Shown here in pieces: positions 17,701 through 25,156 of a DNA stretch of 54,676 bases. Source of the stretch: Bacteroidales bacterium (lineage in GTDB: Bacteria; Bacteroidota; Bacteroidia; Bacteroidales; WCHB1-69); assembly GCA_017549765.1 (NCBI GenBank), contig JAFYNM010000020.1, positions 1-54,676 on the forward strand. The letters run 5' to 3'. Numbering within the stretch: position 1 is the stretch's first letter; every line of letters begins with the position of its first letter. A program made the position numbers and the translations under genes. Below the pieces are notes generated by a model that made no database searches, was not told where the DNA came from, and was given only the letters and a program-made list of their open reading frames with translations.

Positions 17701-20700
17701 AAGCTTGGTTACTTATGGTACCCATGGCCCTGTTGACATTAATAATCCATCCTCTTTTATAGGTATGATGGAGGGCTTTTGGTGGTCCAACGACATTCGT
17801 TTTGGTTATTGTAATTCTACCACCTGTCTTGTTCCTAATACCTTGACTATTTCCAATGTTACGGATAATGCTGCTGATGTATCTTGGTATAGCACGGATT
17901 CTGTAGCCACGTGGGAGGTTCAGTATCATACGGCTGCTGACACCAACTGGATAACCGCCGCAACGGTGAGCGTTCCTAGCTACTCGTTCACTGGTTTGAA
18001 TCCCAATACGGAGTATTCTGTTCGTATCCGTACTATCTGTAGCAGTACGAGTGTCAGTTCCTGGAGCCCGGTGGAGACTTTCCGCACAGAATGTGTAAAC
18101 ATCACGGCCATTCCCTATTTTGAAGATTTCGAGAACACCTTAAATCTCTATAGCACCAACCAAGGAACTTATATCACCTGTTGGGACCGCTATGCTTCCA
18201 GCGAATCGCACTATGTGCATATCCCGAGCAACGGCAATGCCCATAGTGGTTCACACTTTCTGGATTTCCATCAAACTCCTAACTGCTTTGATATAGCCAT
18301 CATGCCGGCTTTGGATGCTTCCATCGATCTAAGCACTCTAATGTCCCACTTCTATGCTCGTAAAACAGGCACGACCGGTACTTTGGAAGTGGGAGTGATG
18401 ACGGATCCTGCAGATCCGACCACCTTTGAAGCTTTGGATACCATTGACCTCTCTGCCTATGCAACGAATGTGTATTATGAAAATGTGGTATATTTTGAGA
18501 ATTATGGTGGTGTTGGCCGACATATTGCCTTCCGCGCTTCCAATGCGGATAATTGTAGCTTTTATATTGATGATGTGACGTTGCAAGAAATCCCCAATTG
18601 TGTGAATCCTGCTAATTTTAATATGGTGAGTTGTGATTCCAGTAATGCTACGTTGAATTGGACAGAGGCGGGGAACGCCGTCACATGGAACATCCTGTAT
18701 GGTCCTGCGGGCTTCAATCCAGAGACCGAAGGCGTGGAGGTGGTGGCGGACACTACAACCTTCACCATTGGCAATCTTGCCTCCATCACGACATACGAGT
18801 TCTATGTACAATCCAATTGCGGAGGTGCACAGAGCGAATGGATAGGCCCTGTATTTGCGACCACGGATCTCTATGTTATGACGACTACTGGTTTTAATGA
18901 TCTCACCACTTGCGGAGCCATTATTTGTGACGATGGTGGACTTTTCGGTGATTTAAGTGGTGGTTGTAATTCCACGTTGGTAGTATATCCTGCTAATCCT
19001 GGCGCAATGATGAAATTGACGGGTACCTGTTCTGTGATAGGCCCCCCAGGTGCTCCAATGACTTTTGGTCATCTTTATATCTATGATGGAGAAGGAACTT
19101 CCGGAACTGAATTGCTCCATGTTTGTGGTACCAACAATCAAATATCTGTAATTTCCACCACGGGTCCGTTGACCATACATTTCACTTCTGGTTCAGCTGG
19201 TGGCAATTATGTTTTGACGGCGCAATGTGTTAACTGTTTCCCGCCAACCAATGTAGTGGCAGACACGACTGCTGCAAATCAGGCAACACTATCTTGGAGC
19301 GGTGTGACAGACAGCTATAGTGTGTATGTATATGGCCCGGATACCACTTATTATACCACCACAGACACCTTTATCACCATTAACAACCTGATGCCTGGTA
19401 CTGCCTACCGTGCACAGGTCCGTTCACTTTGTGCCCCGGATTCCTCCGACTTGTCTTCTGTATGCTATTTCAGCACTGCTTGCGCCCCGATTACAATAAC
19501 AGCGACTACGCCTTGGGTTGAGTCTTTTGAGAACTATCCTGGAAGTGGCGAACAACCGTTTGTTTGCTGGGAACCACTGGCGACAGATGCGATTTATAAC
19601 GGTCCATTTGTTTATTGTGGTCACGCTCCTTCCTGTCACTCCGGTTCCAACTCCGCTGAAATGAAAGGTTCCTACAACTTGCTGGTTCTTCCTGCGTTTA
19701 GCAATGATGTCATGGATTTACGTCTCTCTTTCTGGGCAACGGCCACAAATACAAATCTAGGTGTTTTGGAGGTCGGCGTTGTGACTGACATGAACAATCC
19801 TAACTCCTTTGTGGTTTTGGATACCTGTGGAGCGCCGGGCCCCCGTGGAGGGAGTGGATCTGGTAATGGAAACCTTATGGGACCGTACGATTTCAATACC
19901 ATCGCTTCAGGTGTTGGACGTATTGCTCTTCGTTATACCAACACCATCGCTTCTGCCTCCTGGAATCTGGATGACTTCAAGGTGGAGCTGATACCCGATT
20001 GCCCTTCACCGGTGAAGTATAGTGTCACGGCCTCCAATGTAGGCAGCCATACAGCCACGATTTCCTTTACGGATAATGTCCCCACCCACAACTCCTGGAC
20101 CGTTTACTATAAACCGTCTTCCAGTACTGCTTGGGCTTCCGTTGTCACGAACACTACCTCTGTGGACCTTGTGAGTCTCAATGCCTCAACTACATACGAC
20201 GTATATGTGGTGACTAACTGCAGTACGCCGACTTCCCAAGCTGATGCCACCCATACCATTCATTTTACTACAGCAGTTGCTTGTCCTGCTCCTACGAACT
20301 TGACAGTTTCCGATGTTACCATGTCTTCGGCCACCATTTCATGGCAAGGAACGGCCGATAGTTACAATATCACCTATGGGACCGACAATACCTCTACGAT
20401 GATGAACTTCGTGAATCTTGGTTATCTTACCCCGGGTACCACCTATCTGGTCTCCGTGGTGTCTGACTGTGGTGTGGAAGGAACTTCCACCGCAGCAACC
20501 GTTACGTTTACCACTCCTTTGTGCGATGTTGCTGACCAATGTGTCTATACCTTCCACATGACCGACTCCTATGGTGATGGCTGGAACAATGCTACGATTA
20601 CTGTCAAGCAGGGTGGTCTGGTTGTGGCCAATATCGGCCTCAATAGTGGCAATCTCGGTACAGCTACTGTGTCCTTGTGTGACAACCAGCCCACCACCTT

Positions 20701-22258
20701 GATTTGGAATTCCGGTAATTATGACGACGAATGCAGTTTCACTATATTCGATGCGTATGAAAATGTGATTTATGCCTCTTCGGGTACGCCATCCGACACG
20801 CTGACTACTTTCACTGCCAACTGTACACCTCCTTCCTGTCCGCCGCCTGCCGACATTACGATTTCCAATATCGGTCCAGCTTCGGCTCAAGTTGCATGGA
20901 CAACAATAGGGACGGCGACCAACTGGAATTTGGAGTACAAGAAAGAGACCGACACCATCTGGACGGTTGTGCCGGTTACCACCAACTCGTACACCCTGAC
21001 AGGTTTGACTGCTCTCACCAACTATAATGTACGAATTCAGACCAACTGTGGCAATGGGGATGTGTCCAACTACAGAACCACTTCGTTTATGACAACGCTT
21101 TGCGAGATGGCTAATCAATGTACCTACACTTTCCTCTTGCGCGATAACTATGGCGACGGATGGACTGGCGGCCATATTTCTATCGTGCAAGATGGACAGG
21201 AGGTGGCTCAGTTAGAAGCTGTTGACCATAACCTTTTCAATACACTAACCACCGATACTGTGATCGTCAATTTATGCGACAACATGTCCACTTCTTTGAT
21301 TTGGACCGCAGGTGACTATCCAGAGGAGGCAAGCTTTTTCTTGATAGGTCCTGATGGTACTACCATGTATTACTCTTCTTCAATGTACAACTACACCACC
21401 TATACCTTCACCACCAATTGTAGTGGTTCCGGTCCGGCTTTGTGTGTCACACCGTTAGGTTTGGTTGTAGGCACGCCGACGCAGACCGATGCCACTGCCA
21501 CGTGGATGGCAGGTAGCACAGAGACAACCTGGAACTTTGAGTACAAGGCTGCTTCCGCCACCACATGGCAGAGCAGTACTGTCCATATGCCTTCCTTCAC
21601 GATGTACGGCCTGATGCCGAACACTGCTTATCAGGTGCGTGTACAGGCTGTGTGCGACACCAACTTAACCAGTGACTGGACCGAGGCTGTGACCTTCACA
21701 ACGGCTCAGGAGCAGCAGACCTGTCCGGCCCCGACGAACCTGACAGCCACTATTGACGCCACGAGCCACACCACCGTGACGCTGACCTGGCAACAGGAGC
21801 CCAATACGGCCGACGAATGGCAAGTGAACTACCGTCAAACAACGGAGAGCGACTGGAGCACAGCCACGGCCACCAGCACTACCTACACGCTGACCGACCT
21901 CGTCCCGAATGTCGATTATGAGGCCAATGTGGTGGCGCACTGCACCAACGGACTGACGAGCGATCCTTCCAACACGGTGACCTGGCACACCGACGATGTG
22001 GGCATCCAAGGTTATTTGGAGAGAAACGTCAACCTCTACCCGAACCCGGCCACGGAGATGATTGCTGTGGAGGTGAGCGATGCCAACATCATGATCACGG
22101 GTGTGGAGGTATATAACGTCTATGGCCAGTTGATCAACACGATTGTCTCCACGGAGAATCCTCTGCGCATCAACGTCAGCGGTCTGGCCGACGGCATGTA
22201 CTATGTGCGTGTCACGACCGACAATGGTGTGGTGACGAAGAACTTTGTGAAGAGATAG
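14798..22258 (+). CDS. Giant T9SS-secreted adhesin-like protein under cobalamin riboswitch control
   Basis: A 2,486-residue protein with signal peptide 1-24 (MMKKLLFLLGLMSLLAF, ending QAQ). Domains in rough order: GLUG/beta-helix-like region (about 25-300); Ig-like module (325-390, SYLWSTGESTDSI); three choice-of-anchor-J / cleaved-adhesin-like domains (about 565-720, 1098-1267, 1563-1735), each opening like PYFEDFEN and ending in YIDDVTL-type strands; about nine fibronectin-III domains; a CUB-like domain (1360-1480, HLYIYDGEGTSG); and twin modules with DSYGDGWNN and DNYGDGWTG (about 1908-2010, 2105-2210). The last ~80 residues are a T9SS type A sorting domain (VNLYPNPATEMI, then GMYYVRVTTDNG). 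Cleaved-adhesin domains are known from Porphyromonas hemagglutinins and gingipains. It is monocistronic: promoter 14503, riboswitch, this gene, terminator 22298-22337. Ligand unknown; a role in corrinoid or host-surface binding is inference only. Confidence 0.9.
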   Translation: MMKKLLFLLGLMSLLAFTIETQAQTVWNGTADVSWYNASQTSFNITTPEQLAGVAQLVNNGTTTFNGVTLNLMNDIWLNSTGDSTNNWTPIGGGSPTSQSPEAGNAFQGVFNGHGHAVFNMYCDKTNTFHAGLFCAVKNPSTIDSLVMVNPVVKSRGMMGAIIGFTRSGGGPVYVRNCLVVNARLQGSTGTDDGNIGCIIGASYSNEAGNFIQDCGATGWVSGLYVGGIGGNCMHETITNCYFAGTIEGNNNANAGGISGYSGTRNNCYSYPLALMGNGQGNGTIVSQADLQSDEMITLLGDAFRKDCCFNNGYPVMSYMPGMEPTAEEICTGESVTLRAFGFGSYLWSTGESTDSIVVSPTSTTTYTVTGTAYGTNFSVNSTITVYPQAVITASVAPSADGQVHATLNQYTFTVPCGSSDNITLIVTPDINYRVNQVTLNGVALYDEGSFSEGVTSFQINPGGTLGEIRVYLTNIYTLTTTLLDNMGDTLHYTHLVQPYGTDGLYVMNAGDTLVVDINNTDRWVLTDATIDGISVGTVSSYTFADIHENHTIVATYMDVCGIDTLPFFDGFEYPQGTFPDCYFRNPANPSIPFIGQDPYQGTYSMSALNNIAIGEYAANVPCLILPKLDDQIDVTTLMVQFYGKVTAECHYVVGVMTDPTDMSTFTSVQTIYPTGTTGTYGQYSAYLANYQGTGKYIAIKFPLPAWQYMIIDNLLVDVAPPCSPISDLQASNIFATNATISWNPTVVGTPQQYHVVVKDMTTQTVTTFTTTDTTYLLTNLSEQTTYQVGVYTDCTNNFSSDTVFTSFTTTCLSPVFVELAGDPDDPSSAGVFYMPPSDFSSNYSYSQQWFYADQLGVTPRDFTSIYFHCGSQVSVTRYWNVYVAISDISSTGMMGFEVPTASHPFQLVYSGIVNVSPGPDGWFELELDAPFSYNGHDDYVLAIADNTGSSTTSPGFYIHVDWEGLTGSLVTYGTHGPVDINNPSSFIGMMEGFWWSNDIRFGYCNSTTCLVPNTLTISNVTDNAADVSWYSTDSVATWEVQYHTAADTNWITAATVSVPSYSFTGLNPNTEYSVRIRTICSSTSVSSWSPVETFRTECVNITAIPYFEDFENTLNLYSTNQGTYITCWDRYASSESHYVHIPSNGNAHSGSHFLDFHQTPNCFDIAIMPALDASIDLSTLMSHFYARKTGTTGTLEVGVMTDPADPTTFEALDTIDLSAYATNVYYENVVYFENYGGVGRHIAFRASNADNCSFYIDDVTLQEIPNCVNPANFNMVSCDSSNATLNWTEAGNAVTWNILYGPAGFNPETEGVEVVADTTTFTIGNLASITTYEFYVQSNCGGAQSEWIGPVFATTDLYVMTTTGFNDLTTCGAIICDDGGLFGDLSGGCNSTLVVYPANPGAMMKLTGTCSVIGPPGAPMTFGHLYIYDGEGTSGTELLHVCGTNNQISVISTTGPLTIHFTSGSAGGNYVLTAQCVNCFPPTNVVADTTAANQATLSWSGVTDSYSVYVYGPDTTYYTTTDTFITINNLMPGTAYRAQVRSLCAPDSSDLSSVCYFSTACAPITITATTPWVESFENYPGSGEQPFVCWEPLATDAIYNGPFVYCGHAPSCHSGSNSAEMKGSYNLLVLPAFSNDVMDLRLSFWATATNTNLGVLEVGVVTDMNNPNSFVVLDTCGAPGPRGGSGSGNGNLMGPYDFNTIASGVGRIALRYTNTIASASWNLDDFKVELIPDCPSPVKYSVTASNVGSHTATISFTDNVPTHNSWTVYYKPSSSTAWASVVTNTTSVDLVSLNASTTYDVYVVTNCSTPTSQADATHTIHFTTAVACPAPTNLTVSDVTMSSATISWQGTADSYNITYGTDNTSTMMNFVNLGYLTPGTTYLVSVVSDCGVEGTSTAATVTFTTPLCDVADQCVYTFHMTDSYGDGWNNATITVKQGGLVVANIGLNSGNLGTATVSLCDNQPTTLIWNSGNYDDECSFTIFDAYENVIYASSGTPSDTLTTFTANCTPPSCPPPADITISNIGPASAQVAWTTIGTATNWNLEYKKETDTIWTVVPVTTNSYTLTGLTALTNYNVRIQTNCGNGDVSNYRTTSFMTTLCEMANQCTYTFLLRDNYGDGWTGGHISIVQDGQEVAQLEAVDHNLFNTLTTDTVIVNLCDNMSTSLIWTAGDYPEEASFFLIGPDGTTMYYSSSMYNYTTYTFTTNCSGSGPALCVTPLGLVVGTPTQTDATATWMAGSTETTWNFEYKAASATTWQSSTVHMPSFTMYGLMPNTAYQVRVQAVCDTNLTSDWTEAVTFTTAQEQQTCPAPTNLTATIDATSHTTVTLTWQQEPNTADEWQVNYRQTTESDWSTATATSTTYTLTDLVPNVDYEANVVAHCTNGLTSDPSNTVTWHTDDVGIQGYLERNVNLYPNPATEMIAVEVSDANIMITGVEVYNVYGQLINTIVSTENPLRINVSGLADGMYYVRVTTDNGVVTKNFVKR

Positions 22259-22297
22259 CCATTCGGCTGTTGGCTGTTAGCTATTAGCTGTTATTTT

Positions 22298-22337
22298 AAG
22301 GACGCTGGTTCCGAGATGGGAACTGGCGTCCTTTTTT
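22298..22337 (+). terminator. Rho-independent terminator of the giant adhesin gene
   Basis: 22298-22312 pairs with 22319-22333 (15 continuous pairs including two G-U), with a 6-nt loop and a run of T at 22332-22337. It begins 39 nt after the stop codon, so the riboswitch unit is monocistronic. Confidence 0.88.
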
Positions 22338-22348
22338 CTTTGTGTCCT

Positions 22349-22370
22349 CCCCGCACACCTCCGGCGTGCG
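22349..22370. repeat. REP-like GC-rich element, copy 2
   Basis: CCCCGCACACCTCCGGCGTG and two further bases are the inverted copy of 14295-14316 with one mismatch. Confidence 0.5.
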
Positions 22371-22407
22371 ATTGCGCGTGCCGTACCGTTTCATGGCTAC
22401 CGACCCA

Positions 22408-22425
22408 TGCAGACCTCCGGCCTGC
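22408..22425. repeat. REP-like GC-rich element, copy 3
   Basis: TGCAGACCTCCGGCCTGC shares the core GCAGACCTCCGGC with the reverse complement of copy 1. Confidence 0.4.
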
Positions 22426-22471
22426 CGGGGTCACCCGGTCCGTTCATTCAATCAACAAATCAGCATCCATT

Positions 22472-22594
22472 CCCCTTAACTTCTTAGTTTTTTAACTCCT
22501 TCCACTACCCCGCCCTTCGGGCACCCCTTCTCCAAAGAAGGGGAATCGCGCCCCTCCTCAACAAATCAACACTCTTCGTGTCCTTTGTAGTGTT
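22472..22594. repeat. Left direct repeat flanking the RhuM gene
   Basis: About 120 bp nearly identical to 23559-23691. Its core contains two hairpins: GCCC-TTC-GGGC and CCCCTTCT-CCAA-AGAAGGGG. It begins at the stop codon of the minus-strand RhuM gene, just as the right copy begins at the stop of tadA. The left copy lacks about 10 bp of the TTAACTTCTTAA part. Confidence 0.85.
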
Positions 22595-23471
22595 ACGCAA
22601 ACAATTGCAGCAGGGTAGTGACAACCATGGGCTCTTCAATTCTTGTCACTACGAATATCCTTTTTCCTAAATCTTTGAAAGATGCTCCGAAATGATAAAG
22701 CTGTGAATTGTCCAAGATCAAGAAACGATCATGTACTTTGGTAATTGTTGTTATAAATACAGGTGGGTATTGCGAGTTGTATTTTTCGAGGTCAGAACGA
22801 AGCTGGGGAGTGATTCTTTCTGTATAGATGGTTGCCTTAACACCAACTTGACGCTTCCCCAATAACATCAGAACGGATTCGTCAATATAATTATCAACCA
22901 GTTTGATGTCTTGATGTGCTTTGCGAATCAGATCTGCTGCAAAAACGTATGCGTCAAAGGTTTCGCCATTGAAGAAAAGGCCCGCCTTGGGAGGAAGCGC
23001 AGTCTGCACCAGCTCTTTAATTTGATGTTCTGTTAGAGAAACCCTTTGTTCGAGCTTTTTCAAGCGGTCGCTAAGAGGGAAACCATACATAAAGTACTCC
23101 TTCAAGAGATTGTTAGCCCATTGTCTGAATGCTATTCCTTTTTTCGTGTTGACTCTAAACCCAACAGAGATGATTACATCCAGATTGTAAAACTCTATAT
23201 ATCTCTTAACTAGACGTTTGCCTTCCTTTTGAACAAGTTCCAAAATGGAACAAGTTGCTTCTTTGTCTAATTCGCTAACCTCAAAGATGTGCTTCAAATG
23301 TTTGGTGATAGCTTGTCGTTGAGTTCCAAACAGTGTTGCCATCTGTGCCTGTGTGAGCCAGACGGTATCTTCGGCTACACGAACTTCGAGATATATTTCG
23401 TCTGTAGGATGATAGACTACTGTCTCTTGCTGAGAATCGTTTTTGCAGGGCAGATTGTTTCCCATTGTCAT
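22593..23471 (-). CDS. RhuM-family protein with PLD-like C-terminus
   Basis: A 292-residue protein. The N-terminal half is a RhuM (virulence protein) domain: VWLTQAQMATLFGTQRQAIT (DNA-binding-like), HIFEVSELDKEATCS, RYIEFYNLDVIISVGFRVN and GIAFRQWANNLLKEYFMYGF. The C-terminal half (about 170-292) looks phospholipase-D-like: IKLVDNYIDESVLMLL, then VHDRFLILDNSQLYHFGASF, where HDRFLILD stands in for the HxK(x4)D motif with Arg for Lys. RhuM proteins occur on genomic islands and phage-related loci; their biochemical function is unsettled. Start at 23471, with 23465 (MGNN) possible. The gene has its own -7 element (23487-23494) and a palindrome upstream (23508-23528), and it is flanked by 120-130-bp direct repeats, which suggests insertion as a unit. 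Confidence 0.85.
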   Translation of the reverse strand: MTMGNNLPCKNDSQQETVVYHPTDEIYLEVRVAEDTVWLTQAQMATLFGTQRQAITKHLKHIFEVSELDKEATCSILELVQKEGKRLVKRYIEFYNLDVIISVGFRVNTKKGIAFRQWANNLLKEYFMYGFPLSDRLKKLEQRVSLTEHQIKELVQTALPPKAGLFFNGETFDAYVFAADLIRKAHQDIKLVDNYIDESVLMLLGKRQVGVKATIYTERITPQLRSDLEKYNSQYPPVFITTITKVHDRFLILDNSQLYHFGASFKDLGKRIFVVTRIEEPMVVTTLLQLFA

Positions 23472-23486
23472 GCGATTTTACGTCGG

Positions 23487-23494
23487 CAAAGATA
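23487..23494 (-). promoter_or_regulatory. Bacteroidota -7 element for the RhuM gene
   Basis: Minus strand TATCTTTG, exact TAnnTTTG match, 16 nt from the start at 23471. Confidence 0.7.
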
Positions 23495-23507
23495 CAAAAA
23501 TCATATA

Positions 23508-23528
23508 ACATATTGATATTCAATATGT
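23508..23528. promoter_or_regulatory. Perfect palindrome, candidate operator of the RhuM gene
   Basis: ACATATTGA-TAT-TCAATATGT, a 9-bp-arm perfect inverted repeat centred about 27 bp upstream of the -7 element, so it would cover the -33 region. This suggests binding by a dimeric repressor, perhaps the RhuM protein itself. Confidence 0.5.
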
Positions 23529-23558
23529 TTTTAACAATTATTCGTTAAGAAATGTGCC

Positions 23559-23691
23559 CCCCTTAACTTCTTAGTTTCTTAACTTCTTAATAACTTTCCC
23601 ACTACCCCGCCCTTCGGGCACCCCTTCTCCAAAGAAGGGGAATCGCGCCCCTCCTCAACAAATCAACATTCTCCGTGCTCTTTGTGGTGTT
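23559..23691. repeat. Right direct repeat flanking the RhuM gene
   Basis: Near-identical to 22472-22594, including both core hairpins and TCAACAAATCAACA. It abuts the stop codon of tadA (23693). It starts with CCCCTTAACTTCTTAGTTTC, which is also a motif of the composite intergenic microrepeat. Confidence 0.85.
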
Positions 23692-23692
23692 G

Positions 23693-24133
23693 CTACCGCT
23701 TTTCCGCGAAGAACGCCTTCAGCAGCTGGCTGCACTCGTCGGCGAGGAGGTCGTGTTCCACGACGACCTTCTTGTGCAGGATCTGGGCGTCGCGGTGGCG
23801 CGTGAAGCCCCGCTTGGGGTCGCCCACCCCATACACCACGCGACTGATCTGGGCGTGCGCGATGGCTCCGGCGCACATGTCACACGGCTCCAACGTCACA
23901 TACAAGGTGCACCCCGGCAGGTACTTGCCCCCGAGATGGTTGGCCGCCGCCGTCAAGGCGATGATCTCGGCGTGCGCCGTCACATCCCGCAACGTCTCCG
24001 TCTGGTTGTGACCACGACCCAGGACTTGTCCGTCCATGACGACTACCGCGCCCACGGGCACCTCGTCCTCTTCCGCCGCTAACTGCGCCTCTTCTAAGGC
24101 TAACCGCATGAAATGTTCGTCTTGTGCTGTCAT
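23693..24133 (-). CDS. tadA: tRNA adenosine(34) deaminase TadA family
   Basis: A 146-residue zinc-dependent deaminase that converts adenosine to inosine at the tRNA wobble position. The zinc and catalytic motifs are intact: His54-Ala-Glu56 in TAHAEIIAL, and Pro83-Cys84-x-x-Cys87 in EPCDMCAGA. Segments VPVGAVVVMDG and SRVVYGVGDPKRG also fit TadA rather than the cytidine or guanine deaminases, although the guanine deaminase relatives are close in sequence. It starts 12 nt after mutY, as the last gene of the OmpA-like-mutY-tadA operon. Its stop abuts the right direct repeat of the RhuM cassette. Confidence 0.9.
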   Translation of the reverse strand: MTAQDEHFMRLALEEAQLAAEEDEVPVGAVVVMDGQVLGRGHNQTETLRDVTAHAEIIALTAAANHLGGKYLPGCTLYVTLEPCDMCAGAIAHAQISRVVYGVGDPKRGFTRHRDAQILHKKVVVEHDLLADECSQLLKAFFAEKR

Positions 24134-24145
24134 CGTTTCTGGTGT

Positions 24146-25147
24146 TTAGGTTAGGGTTATCTGTAGATGCTCTTTCAAAAAATGAGTCATGATCTTGGGC
24201 ATGGGGTATTGCGGGAGCTGGTCCAACGACACAACAAGCTGATGCTCCTCCAGTTTCGGCAATCTCCGGCACGGCACCACGTAGAGGTCCGCCTGCAGCT
24301 GCTGGTGGGTCAGCGTTTCGTGAATGGTGGCTACATAGTGCTCTCCCTGCTCCGGTGGCGCTGGAAATTCCTGCAACGGGAACTGGTACATGTTGCGCCA
24401 GATGTCGTTGCCCACGCGTTTCTCCAGGATGGTCTTGTTATTGGCAAGATACATGGTGAGTTGGAAATAGCGATGCTTCTTCTTGTTTTTCTGAATCTTG
24501 ACGGGCAGCATATCCGTCAAGTCGTGCTGATGGGCATAGCAGGACTTCTGTAGCGGACAAATATCGCAATCGGGGTTGGTGGGGGTGCACTGGGTGGCGC
24601 CGAAGTCCATCATGGCTTGGTTGAATTTGGCGGGGTCGGTGCCCTTCATCTCGCGGGTGGCGAGGGCGGTGATCTCCCGGCGGGTCTTCGGCAGGGCAAT
24701 GTCCTCGCGGATGCCAAAGTAGCGGCTGAAGACGCGGAGCATATTGCCATCCACGGCGGGGTGGGGGAGCCCGAAGGCGAAGGCGGCGATGGCGGCGGCG
24801 GTGTAGTCGCCTACCCCCTTCAACGTGCGGATGTCCTCATAACGTGTCGGGAAGACGCCCCCGAAGTCGGTCATGATCTGCTTGGCGGCATGGTGGATGT
24901 GGCGGGCGCGCGAGTAGTAGCCCAGCCCCTGCCAGACGCGCAAGACCTCCTGCTCGTCAGCCTCTGCCAACGAGTGGATGTCGGGAAATGTCTCGATGAA
25001 TCGATGGTAGTAGTCCCACCCTTGCTGTACGCGCGTCTGCTGCAGGATGATCTCCGAGACCCACACCTTGTAGGGGTCTTGTTCTCCCCGCCACGGCAGG
25101 TCGCGCTGATGGTCGTCGTACCAGGTGAGTAACGCCTGCGCGAACAT
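24146..25147 (-). CDS. mutY: A/G-specific adenine DNA glycosylase
   Basis: A 333-residue base-excision repair enzyme that removes adenine opposite 8-oxoguanine. The catalytic Glu32 is in SEIILQQTRVQQG. The helix-hairpin-helix is TLKGVGDYTAAAI, with Asp133 in HPAVDGNMLRVF. The [4Fe-4S] cluster ligands have the exact MutY spacing C-x6-C-x2-C-x5-C (Cys187, 194, 197, 203). The C-terminal ~110 residues form the NUDIX-like domain that recognises 8-oxoG (TILEKRVGNDIWRNMYQFPL). It lies between the OmpA-like lipoprotein gene (9-nt gap) and tadA (12-nt gap). Confidence 0.96.
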   Translation of the reverse strand: MFAQALLTWYDDHQRDLPWRGEQDPYKVWVSEIILQQTRVQQGWDYYHRFIETFPDIHSLAEADEQEVLRVWQGLGYYSRARHIHHAAKQIMTDFGGVFPTRYEDIRTLKGVGDYTAAAIAAFAFGLPHPAVDGNMLRVFSRYFGIREDIALPKTRREITALATREMKGTDPAKFNQAMMDFGATQCTPTNPDCDICPLQKSCYAHQHDLTDMLPVKIQKNKKKHRYFQLTMYLANNKTILEKRVGNDIWRNMYQFPLQEFPAPPEQGEHYVATIHETLTHQQLQADLYVVPCRRLPKLEEHQLVVSLDQLPQYPMPKIMTHFLKEHLQITLT

Positions 25148-25156
25148 GACGGCTCG

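Larger units (their letters stand above)
22266..22497. repeat. Composite intergenic microrepeat, copy B (loose)
   Basis: Contains CTGTTAGCTATTAGCTGTTA and, about 180 bp later, CCCCTTAACTTCTTAG. The 334-bp gap 22259-22592 holds this, the terminator at 22298-22337, two REP-like copies and the left direct repeat of the RhuM cassette; no gene is seen. Confidence 0.45.
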
